Made by a program: the position numbers and the translations under genes | Notes under the pieces: model-generated | Told to the model about the DNA's origin: nothing | Databases searched by the model: none | The model's input: only the letters and a program-made list of their open reading frames with translations | NCBI GenBank assembly: GCA_035296965.1 | Contig: DATGZX010000345.1 | Span: forward strand, 1-45,487 | Origin: DATGZX01 sp035296965 | GTDB taxonomy: Bacteria > Planctomycetota > Planctomycetia > Gemmatales > Gemmataceae | Length of the DNA: 45,487 nt | Reading direction: 5' to 3' | Shown here: positions 37,506 through 45,487 of the stretch, piece by piece | Position numbering within the stretch: the stretch's first letter is position 1 | Layout: each line of letters opens with the position of its first letter

Positions 37506-39274
37506 GCGCCGTCGGAACAGACGGGCCCGGCATCCTCGGCCATGACATCCGCAAGACGTTTCGCCGTGAAACCGGCGAAGAGGTCGTGGCGCTGGACGGC
37601 GTTTCCCTCGAGGCGAGCCACGGCACGCTCACGGCCCTGGTAGGGCCTGACGGCGCCGGCAAGACAACACTCATTCGCCTGGCCGCTGGGCTGATGACAG
37701 CCGACACCGGCAGCCTGAGGGTCCTGGATGTCGATGTCGGTTCCAGACCGCAGGAAGTTCAAGACCGCATCGGCTACATGCCACAAAAATTCGGCTTGTA
37801 CGAGGACCTGACCGTTCAGGAAAACCTGGATCTCTACGCTGATTTGCGCGGTGTCGCTACCGGCGCGCGGCGGGAGCGCTACTCTCGGCTGATGGAAATG
37901 ACCTCGCTGGGGCCATTCACCAAGCGTATGGCGGGCCAATTATCGGGCGGGATGAAACAGAAACTAGGCTTGGCATGCACGCTGGTGCGCGACCCCGACC
38001 TGCTGCTGCTGGATGAGCCGACCGTTGGCGTTGATCCACTCTCCCGGCGGGAACTGTGGGCGATCATTCTCCAACTTGTGAACGACCAGGGACTCACCGT
38101 GATGCTCAGCACCTCGTACCTGGACGAAGCAGAGCGCTGCGGCCATGTCATTGTCCTGCACAAGGGCAAGGTGTTGGCCGAGGGCCGTGCGGCAGACGTA
38201 AGTGAACTGGCGACAGGCCGCACGTTCTTGGCGGATCCGCCTTCTGGCCGGACTGCCCGATGGCTGCAGGCGCGCTTACTCGACGATCGGGGCATCATTG
38301 ATGCAGTGCCCGAAGGTGGTCGGGTGCGCTTCGTGCGGGCCAATGAAGACGAAGGCGACGTAGCCAGCGACGCGACTCTCGCAGGCGCGACGGTCCATTC
38401 TGCACAGCCTCGTTTCGAGGATGGCTTCATGGTACTGTTGCGGCGCTCGGCTGACGAGCGGCCCGCGGCCGGCACGCTGACTCTCGATCGCCCACCGGAG
38501 GCAGCCGACGACGCGCCGGTCGTCGAGGTTCAGGACCTGGTTCGGCGTTTTGGCAACTTCACCGCCGTCGATCATGTCAGTTTCAACGTTCGCCGCGGTG
38601 AAATGTTCGGCTTGCTAGGTCCCAACGGTGCAGGCAAGACGACGACATTTCGCATGCTCTGTGGATTGCTGGCGGCGACGGCGGGTACCTTGCGCGTCGC
38701 GGGCGTGGACCTGCATTACGCCCGTGCCCAAGCCCGGCAACGGATTGGCTACGTAGCGCAAAAGTTCTCCCTCTATGGACAGCTCTCCGTGATCGAAAAC
38801 CTTGACTTCTTCGCCAGCGCCTACAGCCTACGCGGCCGGCGCAAACGTGAGCGCATCGAGTGGGCGTTGCAGCAGTTTGAGCTTGGCGCACTCGCCCACT
38901 TGCCAAGCGGCCAGCTGCCGGGCGGCTACAAACAGCGCCTAGCGATGGCGACGGCGCTGCTCCACGAACCGGAGACCCTGTTTCTTGACGAACCAACCAG
39001 CGGCGCCGACCCGCTGGCCCGCAGAGATTTCTGGCGTCGGATCACAGCGCTGGCCGAGCAAGGCGTGACCGTGATCGTCACGACGCACTTCATGGAAGAG
39101 GCCGAGTATTGCGACCGGATTGCCATCATGGACGCCGGCCGAGTGCTGGCCCAGGGCACGCCGGCCGAGGTGCGGCAGCGTGCGCGCCCCGAACCTGGCA
39201 AGGTGCCGACGATGGAGGACGCATTTATCGCGATCGTCGAGGAAGCGCGGGGGAACCATCACGAGCGAGGCTAA
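37502..39274 (+). CDS. ABC exporter ATPase with two nucleotide-binding domains (YbhF-like)
   Basis: The protein has 590 residues. NBD1 has Walker A GPDGAGKTT (48-56), signature LSGGMKQK (147-154) and Walker B LLLLDEPTVGVDPL. NBD2 has Walker A GPNGAGKTTT at about 373, a modified signature LPGGYKQRLAMA, Walker B TLFLDEPTSGADPL and switch His in VTTHFMEEAEYCDR. Two NBDs in one chain with the altered second signature are exactly the YbhF arrangement. NBD1 ends its switch with STSYLDEAER, where the usual His is replaced by Ser/Tyr, so that site may be catalytically weak. It powers the two ABC-2 permeases encoded next. Confidence 0.9.
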   Translation: MSAVGTDGPGILGHDIRKTFRRETGEEVVALDGVSLEASHGTLTALVGPDGAGKTTLIRLAAGLMTADTGSLRVLDVDVGSRPQEVQDRIGYMPQKFGLYEDLTVQENLDLYADLRGVATGARRERYSRLMEMTSLGPFTKRMAGQLSGGMKQKLGLACTLVRDPDLLLLDEPTVGVDPLSRRELWAIILQLVNDQGLTVMLSTSYLDEAERCGHVIVLHKGKVLAEGRAADVSELATGRTFLADPPSGRTARWLQARLLDDRGIIDAVPEGGRVRFVRANEDEGDVASDATLAGATVHSAQPRFEDGFMVLLRRSADERPAAGTLTLDRPPEAADDAPVVEVQDLVRRFGNFTAVDHVSFNVRRGEMFGLLGPNGAGKTTTFRMLCGLLAATAGTLRVAGVDLHYARAQARQRIGYVAQKFSLYGQLSVIENLDFFASAYSLRGRRKRERIEWALQQFELGALAHLPSGQLPGGYKQRLAMATALLHEPETLFLDEPTSGADPLARRDFWRRITALAEQGVTVIVTTHFMEEAEYCDRIAIMDAGRVLAQGTPAEVRQRARPEPGKVPTMEDAFIAIVEEARGNHHERG

Positions 39275-39337
39275 TCTCGCTACTCAAGCGTTCTGGGTTT
39301 TCGAAAGTCCTGGCGGGTCCTGACGAAGGCACCATTC

Positions 39338-40489
39338 ATGTCGATTGCTGACTCCCCCCGGCCACGCAGCCTGCCCGCCAAATTGCGGCGCGTGTGGTCC
39401 CTCGTGCGCAAGGAAAGCCGGCAAATCCTTCGCGACCCCAGCAGCATCGCTATTGGGATCATCTTGCCCGTAGTGTTGATTCTGCTCTTTGGTTATGGAC
39501 TGTCGCTCGACGTTACCAACGTCCCCGTGGCTGTTGTGCTCGAAGATCCATCGCCTGAGGCGACTGAGTTAGCTGCGGGTTTCAAACTGTCTCCTTACTT
39601 CGATGCTCGGCTGCTAACTTCGATGGCCCAGGCTCGAGATCTGCTGCTGGACCGAAAGATAGACGGGATCGTTCGCATTCGCTCAGACTTCTCCCGGCGT
39701 CTGGCACTCGGCGACGCGGAAGTGCAGGTGCTGGTCCATGGCACCGACGCCAACCGCGCCCGCATTATTCAGGTATATGCGCAAGGAGCGGTCGGACGGT
39801 GGACGGGAATGCGCTCCGCCGAGGGAAGTCCGGTCGCGGCCGGGCCGGTGATCGTGCAGACCAGGCTCTGGTTCAATGAGGCCAACGAGAGCCGCTACTT
39901 CCTGGTCCCCGGCCTGATAGTGTTGGTCATGACACTCATCGGGGCGATGCTCACGTCGCTGGTGATGGCGCGCGAATGGGAGCGCGGCACACTCGAGGCC
40001 CTCTTCGTCACGCCTGTTCACGCCGACGAGATCTTGCTCGGCAAGACCATTCCTTACTTCCTGCTGGGAATGATCGGGCTGGCGCTCTGCCTCTTCGCCG
40101 GCAAGTTCCTGTTCCATGTCCCGTTTCGCGGTTCGGTGTGGGTCCTGGCTGGGGCGTCGATGCTCTACTTGCTCGTCGCGCTCGGGATTGGACTCCTCAT
40201 TTCGTCGGCGACCAAGAGCCAGTTCGTGGCCAGTCAGATAACGCTGCTGGTCACCTTCATGCCGGCAGTGATGCTCTCCGGGTTTCTGTTTGATCTGCGC
40301 AGCATGCCGGGAGCAGTCCGAGTGATCACGTACATTTTCCCCGCAAGGTACTACGTCGCTTTGTTGCAAACCATCTTCCTGGCCGGGAACATCTGGGGAG
40401 TCATCGTGCCGAATTGCGCCGTGCTTGCGGGGATGGCGATCGTCATTCTTTTTGTGACGCGCGGCGTGACCCGTAAGAAGTTGGCCTGA
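39338..40489 (+). CDS. ABC-2 type permease (YbhS-like)
   Basis: The protein has 383 residues. One N-terminal membrane helix (SIAIGIILPVVLILLFGYGL) is followed by a large extracytoplasmic domain of about 150 residues (VPVAVVLEDPSPEATELAAG and DGIVRIRSDFSRRL). Five C-terminal helices include LVPGLIVLVMTLIGAMLTSLVMA and the ABC-2 box EWERGTLEALFVTPV that contacts the ATPase. Family: ABC2_membrane_3, YhhJ/YbhS type. It pairs with the next permease to form the heterodimeric channel. AAGG precedes the ATG by nine bases. Confidence 0.88.
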   Translation: MSIADSPRPRSLPAKLRRVWSLVRKESRQILRDPSSIAIGIILPVVLILLFGYGLSLDVTNVPVAVVLEDPSPEATELAAGFKLSPYFDARLLTSMAQARDLLLDRKIDGIVRIRSDFSRRLALGDAEVQVLVHGTDANRARIIQVYAQGAVGRWTGMRSAEGSPVAAGPVIVQTRLWFNEANESRYFLVPGLIVLVMTLIGAMLTSLVMAREWERGTLEALFVTPVHADEILLGKTIPYFLLGMIGLALCLFAGKFLFHVPFRGSVWVLAGASMLYLLVALGIGLLISSATKSQFVASQITLLVTFMPAVMLSGFLFDLRSMPGAVRVITYIFPARYYVALLQTIFLAGNIWGVIVPNCAVLAGMAIVILFVTRGVTRKKLA

Positions 40490-40497
40490 GGTGTTAA

Positions 40498-41616
40498 ATG
40501 CTCGACGCCATCCTTCGCATACTCGCTCTCACGCGCAAGGAGCTGCTGGCGATTTTGAAAGATCCGCGTGGCCGCTTCACGCTCATCGTGCCGCCGATCA
40601 TGCAGTGCCTGATCTACGGCTACGCAGCGACCTATGACCTGAACGATGTGCCGTACGCGGTACTCGATCAAGATCGCAGTGCCGCCTCGCGCGACCTGCT
40701 CTCTGGCCTGGATGGCTCAGGCATCTTCCACCGCACCGCCAACCTGCACCGAGCGGAGGACGTGAAGACAGTAATCGACGAACGACGCGCTTTACTCGTG
40801 ATCCAGATCGATCAAGAGTTCGAACGGCGCCTGATGCTGGGCCAGCCAGTGGACCTGCAGGTGATCGCCGACGGCCGGAATTCGAACACTGCGGGGACTG
40901 CCTTGGGCTACGTCGGCAATATTGTCGAAGCGTTCAATGCCGACTGGCGAGCTGCCCACAGTCAGCGCGGGCCTCCCGTCCAGCTCACCACACGGGCGTG
41001 GTTCAACCCGAACCTGGTAACGCGCTGGCACATGATCCCCAGCTTGATCGGTACGCTCACGCTCCTGCAAACGCTGCTGCTAACCGCCATGTCCGTGGCA
41101 CGGGAGCGCGAGCAAGGGACCTTCGACCAGTTACTGGTCACGCCGTTCCGACCTGCCGAGATCATGGCCGGCAAAGCGCTGCCGGCGATCCTTGTGGGCA
41201 TCATGCAAGCGACCAACATTCTGCTGGTTGCCCAACTGTGGTTTCACATCCCATTTGCCGGCTCTTTTGTGACCCTGTACGCGGGACTAGGCTTATTCCT
41301 CATGGCCGCGGTCGGAATTGGGCTCCTGGTGTCTTCGGTCGTGGCGACCATGCAACAGGCGATGCTCTTTTCGTTTCTTATAATGATGCCCTTTGCCCTC
41401 CTTTCGGGCCTCACTACGCCGATCAGTGCCATGCCTCAGTCGCTTCAATACGTCACGCTGATTAACCCATTGCGGTATGCGATCGAGATTGCTGAGCGGG
41501 TTTATCTGGAAGGGGCGGGATTCGAGCGACTGCTGCCGGATCTTTGGCCGCTGGCGGTTATCGGAGTGACGACGCTCTCGGTGGCTTCGTGGATGTTCCG
41601 GCATCGGCTGACTTGA
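40498..41616 (+). CDS. ABC-2 type permease (YbhR-like)
   Basis: The protein has 372 residues, begins eight bases after the previous stop and has the same topology: an N-terminal helix (FTLIVPPIMQCLIYGYAATY), a soluble domain (VPYAVLDQDRSAASRDLLSG) and a helical bundle with REREQGTFDQLLVTPFRPAE as the ABC-2 coupling box. It differs enough from its neighbour that the two are old paralogues rather than a recent duplication. With the YbhG- and YbhF-like proteins it should form a drug or cation exporter; the substrate is unknown. Confidence 0.88.
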   Translation: MLDAILRILALTRKELLAILKDPRGRFTLIVPPIMQCLIYGYAATYDLNDVPYAVLDQDRSAASRDLLSGLDGSGIFHRTANLHRAEDVKTVIDERRALLVIQIDQEFERRLMLGQPVDLQVIADGRNSNTAGTALGYVGNIVEAFNADWRAAHSQRGPPVQLTTRAWFNPNLVTRWHMIPSLIGTLTLLQTLLLTAMSVAREREQGTFDQLLVTPFRPAEIMAGKALPAILVGIMQATNILLVAQLWFHIPFAGSFVTLYAGLGLFLMAAVGIGLLVSSVVATMQQAMLFSFLIMMPFALLSGLTTPISAMPQSLQYVTLINPLRYAIEIAERVYLEGAGFERLLPDLWPLAVIGVTTLSVASWMFRHRLT

Positions 41617-41618
41617 AG

Positions 41619-41685
41619 CGTAACCCGGCTCCTTACGGAGCACGGCTCGCCTGGCGAGCCGAGCCCCGTCAGGGGCCGGGTTACG
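41619..41685. repeat. hairpin repeat after the permease gene
   Basis: CGTAACCCGGC (41619-41629) pairs with GCCGGGTTACG (41675-41685). Nested inside are GGCTCGCC/GGCGAGCC (41644-41660) and GCCCC/GGGGC (41662-41676), so the RNA would be a three-way or branched hairpin. A short direct repeat, GTTACGTTG, follows. It may end part of the transcription before the outer-membrane gene. It is also of the dispersed planctomycete repeat type. Confidence 0.65.
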
Positions 41686-41840
41686 TTGGTTACGTTGGTC
41701 CGTCTTGACCCAAAAGCACGCCGTAGCTATGAGAGGCTCTTTCCAGTACCAGGATAAGCGGTTCTCCAATACCCCCGGGTTCCCCGAATTCCGGGGACGG
41801 AGCCTCTGCGTGGCCATCAGCACCTTCCGGGCGAGGCAAA

Positions 41841-43478
41841 ATGGGCCGTTCGGCTGGAACCCGATTCAAAACTGGTATGTCTGCCGGGGGCCCAGCGGCC
41901 GTCGCTGCACTTGTGCTGACTGCCGCGGGTTGCACATCCTTCTCGGAATGGGTTCACAACGGCTTCAAAGTCGGGCCGAATTTTCATGAGCCGTCGGCCG
42001 CCGTCTCTTCAGATTGGATCGATGCTGCCGACCCGCGAATTGCCCGCAATCCCGCCGAGGATGGCGCGTGGTGGAGAGTGTTGAATGATCCAGCTCTGAC
42101 GTCCTTGATCGAGAGTGCCTACCGGCAAAACCTCGACCTGAAAACCGCTGGCACACGCGTTCTCCAAGCTCGGGCGCAGAGAAATATCTCCGCGGGCAAC
42201 CTGTTTCCCCAAACGCAAAACCTCATTGGCGACTACGCGCATGTGCAGATCAGCAAGAACCTCAATGTCCTGGGCAACCCCCAGGTCGGGTTGCCGACTA
42301 ATTTAGATGTGTGGGCTACCGGCCTCAACGCTTCCTGGGAACTTGATTTCTGGGGTCGAATCCGGCGGAACATCGAGTCGTCCAGCGCCGAGCTGAGCGC
42401 CTCCGTTGAAGGGTACCACGACGCCTTGGTCACACTTGTGGCCGACGTGGCTACCAATTATGTGCAGATTCGCACCTATCAGCAGCGCATCGCCTATGCG
42501 CGTCGCAACGTCGAAATCCAGAGAGGATCGCTGCGCCTCGCCGAGGCGCGCTTGAAGGCAGGCAAGGGGACAAGCCTGGATGTAAAGCAGGCCCGCTCCA
42601 GTCTCGGCCAGACGGAGTCGTTCATTCCGCCGTTGGTAATCGGGCTACGGCAGGCGAACGATCGGCTCTGCGTGCTGCTCGGCCAATCTCCTCAAGACGT
42701 GACGCTGTCCTTGCACGAGGCCCCTATTCCCACGACACCGGCAGAAGTGGCTGTGGGCATTCCCGCGGATCTGCTGCAGCGACGCCCCGACGTGCGGCGG
42801 GCCCTGCACGAGGCAGCAGCTCAAAGCGCCCAAATTGGTGTGGCCGAAGCCGATTTCTATCCTGCCATCGGGGTGACCGGATTCATTGGATACACGGCTG
42901 ACGATCTACGCCACCTCTTTGCCGAGAGCAGCTTCACCGGTCTTATCTTACCGAATTTTCAGTGGAAGATCTTGAACTACGGCCGGATCCTGAACAACGT
43001 TCGTGGGCAGGATGCTCATTTTCAGGAGAAGGTCCTCGAGTATCAACAGACGGTATTATCCGCCGGGCGCGAGGTGGAAGACGCGTTGGTAGGATTCCTT
43101 CAATACCAGTTGCAGGCACGCAGCCTGGCGGACAGCGTGAACGAGGCTGAGGGTGCCGTGCAACTGGTTCAAGCCCAGTACCAGGGCGGCCTCGTCGATT
43201 TCAACAGGGTCTTCACGACACAGTCGCAACTCGTCGCGGTCGAGGACCAACTGGCAACGGCTCGCGGCAGCATTGTTCTGAGTCTGATTTCCGCTTACCG
43301 GGCACTTGGAGGAGGCTGGCAGTTTTTCGAAAACAATGCTGCCGAGGGAGCATGTGCGCCCGCCGCCACGCAACCATCGGGGCCTGTTGCTCCACCAGGG
43401 ACAAGTGACCGTTCCGTCGAGATGAACAGAGCAATTCTCAGCGTAACTGGCGATGGCTCCCCCGCCGACGGCAAGTAA
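41841..43478 (+). CDS. NodT-family outer-membrane efflux lipoprotein
   Basis: The protein has 545 residues. The lipoprotein signal AAVAALVLTAAGCTSF has its lipobox Cys at residue 31. The NodT/OprM text is clear: VGPNFHEPSAAVSSDW, WWRVLNDPALTSLIESAYRQNLDLKTAGTRV, WELDFWGRIRRNIESSSAEL and IPADLLQRRPDVRRALHEAAAQSAQIGVAEADFYP. It forms the trimeric outer-membrane channel for the adjacent ABC exporter; the usual E. coli ybhGFSR operon lacks a dedicated channel gene, so linkage here is informative. Start at 41841: GCGAGG is four bases upstream. Confidence 0.9.
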   Translation: MGRSAGTRFKTGMSAGGPAAVAALVLTAAGCTSFSEWVHNGFKVGPNFHEPSAAVSSDWIDAADPRIARNPAEDGAWWRVLNDPALTSLIESAYRQNLDLKTAGTRVLQARAQRNISAGNLFPQTQNLIGDYAHVQISKNLNVLGNPQVGLPTNLDVWATGLNASWELDFWGRIRRNIESSSAELSASVEGYHDALVTLVADVATNYVQIRTYQQRIAYARRNVEIQRGSLRLAEARLKAGKGTSLDVKQARSSLGQTESFIPPLVIGLRQANDRLCVLLGQSPQDVTLSLHEAPIPTTPAEVAVGIPADLLQRRPDVRRALHEAAAQSAQIGVAEADFYPAIGVTGFIGYTADDLRHLFAESSFTGLILPNFQWKILNYGRILNNVRGQDAHFQEKVLEYQQTVLSAGREVEDALVGFLQYQLQARSLADSVNEAEGAVQLVQAQYQGGLVDFNRVFTTQSQLVAVEDQLATARGSIVLSLISAYRALGGGWQFFENNAAEGACAPAATQPSGPVAPPGTSDRSVEMNRAILSVTGDGSPADGK

Positions 43479-43657
43479 AACAGGCTTGCGACGGGCTTCG
43501 AAGGACCTTTCTGCTGAAGCTTCTCCTTTCGCCTGGCACCCCCATTCACTTGACCAGATCCTCAACCACAGGTCCAATGCAAGGAGCGTTACGCGCTTCC
43601 ACTCGGCTCACATTGCCGGCAAGCAGACGTGCTCCAAGCATTTCTGACGAGGTTATC

Positions 43658-44356
43658 ATGCGAATCTCTCTTACCTGGTGCCTAGTTGTAGCGGCGGGCG
43701 GTTATGCCCTGGCTCCGAGCCATCTCCGCGCGTCCGACGATCCTCCGCCTGCCGTGGAGCAAAAGCCCGCGAAGCTACACATCGAAGTCGATACCTCCGA
43801 AGCGCCGGATCTGGCCCGTTGGGGTGCCAAGGCCAAGAAGCTGGTTGAAACCTGGCATCCGAAAATTACGGAGTATCTCAAGACCGATGGCTTCACGCCT
43901 CCGAATGAAATCAAGATCGTCTTCAAAAAGGACACGAAGCTCATCGCGGGCACATCGGGCAGGGAACACAAGACCATTGCCATCTCCGCAGATTGGGTCC
44001 GCAAGCACCCCGAAGACACCGGCATGGTAGTTCACGAGCTGGTGCATTGCATTCAGTGCTACCCGGAACCCAAGCCGGGCTGGATCGTCGAGGGGATTGC
44101 GGATTACATCCGCTTCGCACAATACGAGCCTCGAACACGCATTCGCGTCGACGCGCGCAGGGCTAGCTACAAGGATGGCTACAGGACCGCCGCGGCCTTT
44201 TTTGCCTGGATCGAGCGCAACTACGACAAGAATATCGTCGTCCAGACCAACCGGGCGATGCGCAATTCGGAATACAAGGACGAGTTGGTGGAAAAGTGGA
44301 CAGGAAAGAAGCTAGATGACCTCTGGAAAGAGTTCGCGAGCACGCTGCCTAGGTGA
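43658..44356 (+). CDS. secreted metallopeptidase-like protein (basic secretory protein family)
   Basis: The protein has 232 residues with a signal peptide (ISLTWCLVVAAGGYALAPSHLRA). The zinc motif HELVH (126-130) is followed by GWIVEGIADYIRF, where Glu145 and Asp149 can serve as third ligand and support, as in the basic secretory protein (BSP) family. Upstream blocks KIKIVFKKDT-like (NEIKIVFKKDTKLIAGTSG) and KTIAISADWVRKHPEDTGM also fit. The protein is exported and probably cleaves peptides or cell-wall-bound proteins. It is not obviously related to the efflux operon that precedes it, from which it is separated by 179 bases. GAGG lies six bases before the ATG. Confidence 0.85.
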   Translation: MRISLTWCLVVAAGGYALAPSHLRASDDPPPAVEQKPAKLHIEVDTSEAPDLARWGAKAKKLVETWHPKITEYLKTDGFTPPNEIKIVFKKDTKLIAGTSGREHKTIAISADWVRKHPEDTGMVVHELVHCIQCYPEPKPGWIVEGIADYIRFAQYEPRTRIRVDARRASYKDGYRTAAAFFAWIERNYDKNIVVQTNRAMRNSEYKDELVEKWTGKKLDDLWKEFASTLPR

Positions 44357-44707
44357 CGAGGATCGAAGAAGATCCTAGCGCCTCTTCAAGGCTAAGTTTT
44401 GGGGCATGAGCACGGGGCCAGAGAGAAACGCAAAGCAAATGGCGGAAATGAAAAATGTCATGTTTTGTCATGTAAAAGGGGGGTAGGCAGACGACTTGTC
44501 TGACAAAAGAGAACTCTGCAAGTGACTCTTCTACAAAGGATTACATCGCAACCCGGACCTTGGACCAATGGCAGTTCCACCTGACATTTGTCACGTGTAC
44601 GGATGTGCATATCTCCAAGGATTCTGCATCCGGGCCCTGACCCCAAAATCAAGACTTGAGGACGCGCTGATTCGCGTGTGCCCTCCTGCGAGCGCGAGCG
44701 CCTCGAC
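44357..44707. other. gene-free stretch with short direct and inverted repeats
   Basis: I see no gene. TGTCATGT occurs twice in direct repeat (44456-44463 and 44466-44473). A short dyad, CAGAC-GACTT-GTCTG, follows at 44488-44502. These could be regulatory, but no gene reads out of this stretch to the right, and the downstream stress-protein gene converges on it. A GGGCCCTGACCCC string near 44632 resembles dispersed planctomycete repeats. Confidence 0.4.
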
Positions 44708-45127
44708 CTACTTGACCAGTAAGACGGGGCACTGACACGTATAGCTGATCTTGTAGCTCAAGCTCCCCCAGCTAGCGCCAAGATTGCTCGGGTCGATGCG
44801 GGGCGAAGTGAGCACGATGAGATCGACGCCCGCAGCTGCCGAGAAGCGCACGACTTCCGCCCCTCGATTTCCGTAGACAATTTCTGCGCGCCATGGAACG
44901 CCAAGGTGCTTCAGGTGCGCTCCGAGTTTCCCGAGGTGCCCCTGAGCCGCCTTCTCAAGGCGGCCGTAGAAACCTCGTTCCTCCTCCAGCGACAAGCCGG
45001 GGATGACTTCGATAACGTGGAGCAGCACGATCTCTCCGCCACTCTGCTTGGCCAACTCCGCGGCCGCGTCCAGGGCCGGTCCGTGTTTGTCGGCCATGTC
45101 TACTGGCAAAAGGATGTTCTTGAACAT
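44708..45127 (-). CDS. universal stress protein (UspA family)
   Basis: The protein has 139 residues. NILLPVDMADKHGPALDAAAELA is the N-terminal strand and helix. GGEIVLLHVIEVIPG, AEIVYGNRGAEVVRFSAAAGVDLIVL and the C-terminal SYTCQCPVLLV strand complete the Usp fold. The nucleotide-binding G-x2-G-x9-G-S/T loop is not evident: SPRIDPSNLGASWGSLSYKI keeps only part of it, so ATP binding is doubtful. Start at 45127 with AGGGAGAG five bases upstream; an upstream ATG adds unrelated residues. Confidence 0.88.
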   Translation of the reverse strand: MFKNILLPVDMADKHGPALDAAAELAKQSGGEIVLLHVIEVIPGLSLEEERGFYGRLEKAAQGHLGKLGAHLKHLGVPWRAEIVYGNRGAEVVRFSAAAGVDLIVLTSPRIDPSNLGASWGSLSYKISYTCQCPVLLVK

Positions 45128-45235
45128 GTTGCTCTCCCTAACAGATTGCGCGGAGAATATCATCGTTGTGTGAGAAACTGGGACACGAAATGCCAATTAT
45201 CTGTATACCGGAAGAACTCATGGGAGCATAGTCTC

Positions 45236-45367
45236 ATGTGGGAAGACCCAATCGTCGAGGACATCCATCGAACCCGCGAGAAGCTTGCGGCGGAGTTCGA
45301 TTTTGACATCAAGGCGATCTTCGCGGATCACCGGAAGCGGCAGTCCTCTTTAGTGTCTTTCCGCTGA
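45236..45367 (+). CDS. 43-residue conserved small protein (MWEDPIV type)
   Basis: MWEDPIVEDIHRTREKLAAE continues with FDFDIKAIFADHRKRQ. This matches a short family common in cyanobacteria and planctomycetes, with M-W-E/Q-D-P-I-V at the start and Y/F-D-L/I-x-A/T-I/F-F-x-D/E-L-R near the end. No function is known; many copies lie in toxin-antitoxin-rich areas. GGGAG stands nine bases before the ATG. It diverges from the stress-protein gene. Confidence 0.7.
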   Translation: MWEDPIVEDIHRTREKLAAEFDFDIKAIFADHRKRQSSLVSFR

Positions 45368-45438
45368 AGTTCTATGCCACTTGCGGAGAACTTTCTTGTT
45401 CATAGAATGAACTTCTACAAATGCCGCACTGGCGATTA

Positions 45439-45459
45439 TTTCCCGGTTTTTCCGGGAAA
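45439..45459. terminator. hairpin near the right edge
   Basis: TTTCCCGG (45439-45446) and CCGGGAAA (45452-45459) pair perfectly around five T residues. It follows the 43-residue gene by about 70 bases and could be its terminator; no long T tract follows. A looser inverted repeat, GAAGTTC...GAACTTC (45366-45414), lies between. Confidence 0.45.
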
Positions 45460-45487
45460 ACCTCACTCTATCAAGCGGGCCAGCAGG

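Overview
The window looks like a chromosomal segment of a planctomycete, most likely of the Gemmataceae group. The reasons are high but uneven GC, many intergenic palindromic repeats of the kind scattered through Gemmata-type genomes, and a gene set typical of planctomycetes: a secreted BNR sialidase-like protein, planctomycete-style esterases, an ARPP-1 protein, a DUF6398 protein and a YceK-like lipoprotein. The assignment rests on recognition only; no 16S gene is present.

Left part (about 460-8990): a plus-strand, phage-like DNA-handling module. It holds small zinc-ribbon and helical proteins, a phage replication-type protein, a MerR/excisionase-like HTH protein, a ParB-like protein, a fusion of an ABC-type ATPase with a GNAT (Mom-like) domain, a small terminase-like HTH protein and a large terminase. 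No portal, capsid, tail, lysis or integrase gene follows, so it is a remnant or a satellite-like element. Hairpin repeats of one family lie on both sides of most of it. Next comes a compact three-gene unit (9370-11930), visibly more AT-rich, whose proteins I do not recognise.

Middle part (11977-18614): a broken isoprenylcysteine methyltransferase-like gene, a secreted caspase-like protease with an EF-hand, a Tat-exported multicopper oxidase converging on a TolC-type outer-membrane protein that carries an in-frame intergenic repeat, a thiolase, and tRNA-Ser(TGA).

19054-26133 is a long minus-strand run: two conserved proteins of unknown function, a CBM9-esterase fusion, two more secreted alpha/beta hydrolases, a class I PPK2, a DinB-like protein and a small conserved protein. 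Its divergent neighbours are a sialidase-like protein, a tiny SEC-C-like ORF, an HU-type protein and an ARPP-1 protein. A small XRE regulator/membrane protein pair has a striking triple-palindrome operator region (29951-30004). A YceK-like lipoprotein follows.

The right part begins with a glycan locus (30985-35091: FkbM methyltransferase, small coiled-coil protein, tandem glycosyltransferase) and a fragment of an MBOAT O-acyltransferase. It continues with a complete efflux locus resembling cecR/ybhGFSR: a TetR regulator divergent from a membrane-fusion protein, a double-NBD ABC ATPase, two ABC-2 permeases and a NodT-type outer-membrane factor, with a palindromic operator between the divergent promoters. 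The window ends with a basic-secretory-protein-type metallopeptidase, a universal stress protein and a 43-residue conserved protein.

The points most worth following are the ParB/ABC-GNAT/terminase cassette, the unrecognised three-gene unit, the triple operator and the repeat families. All functions are read from sequence by eye; no database search was run.
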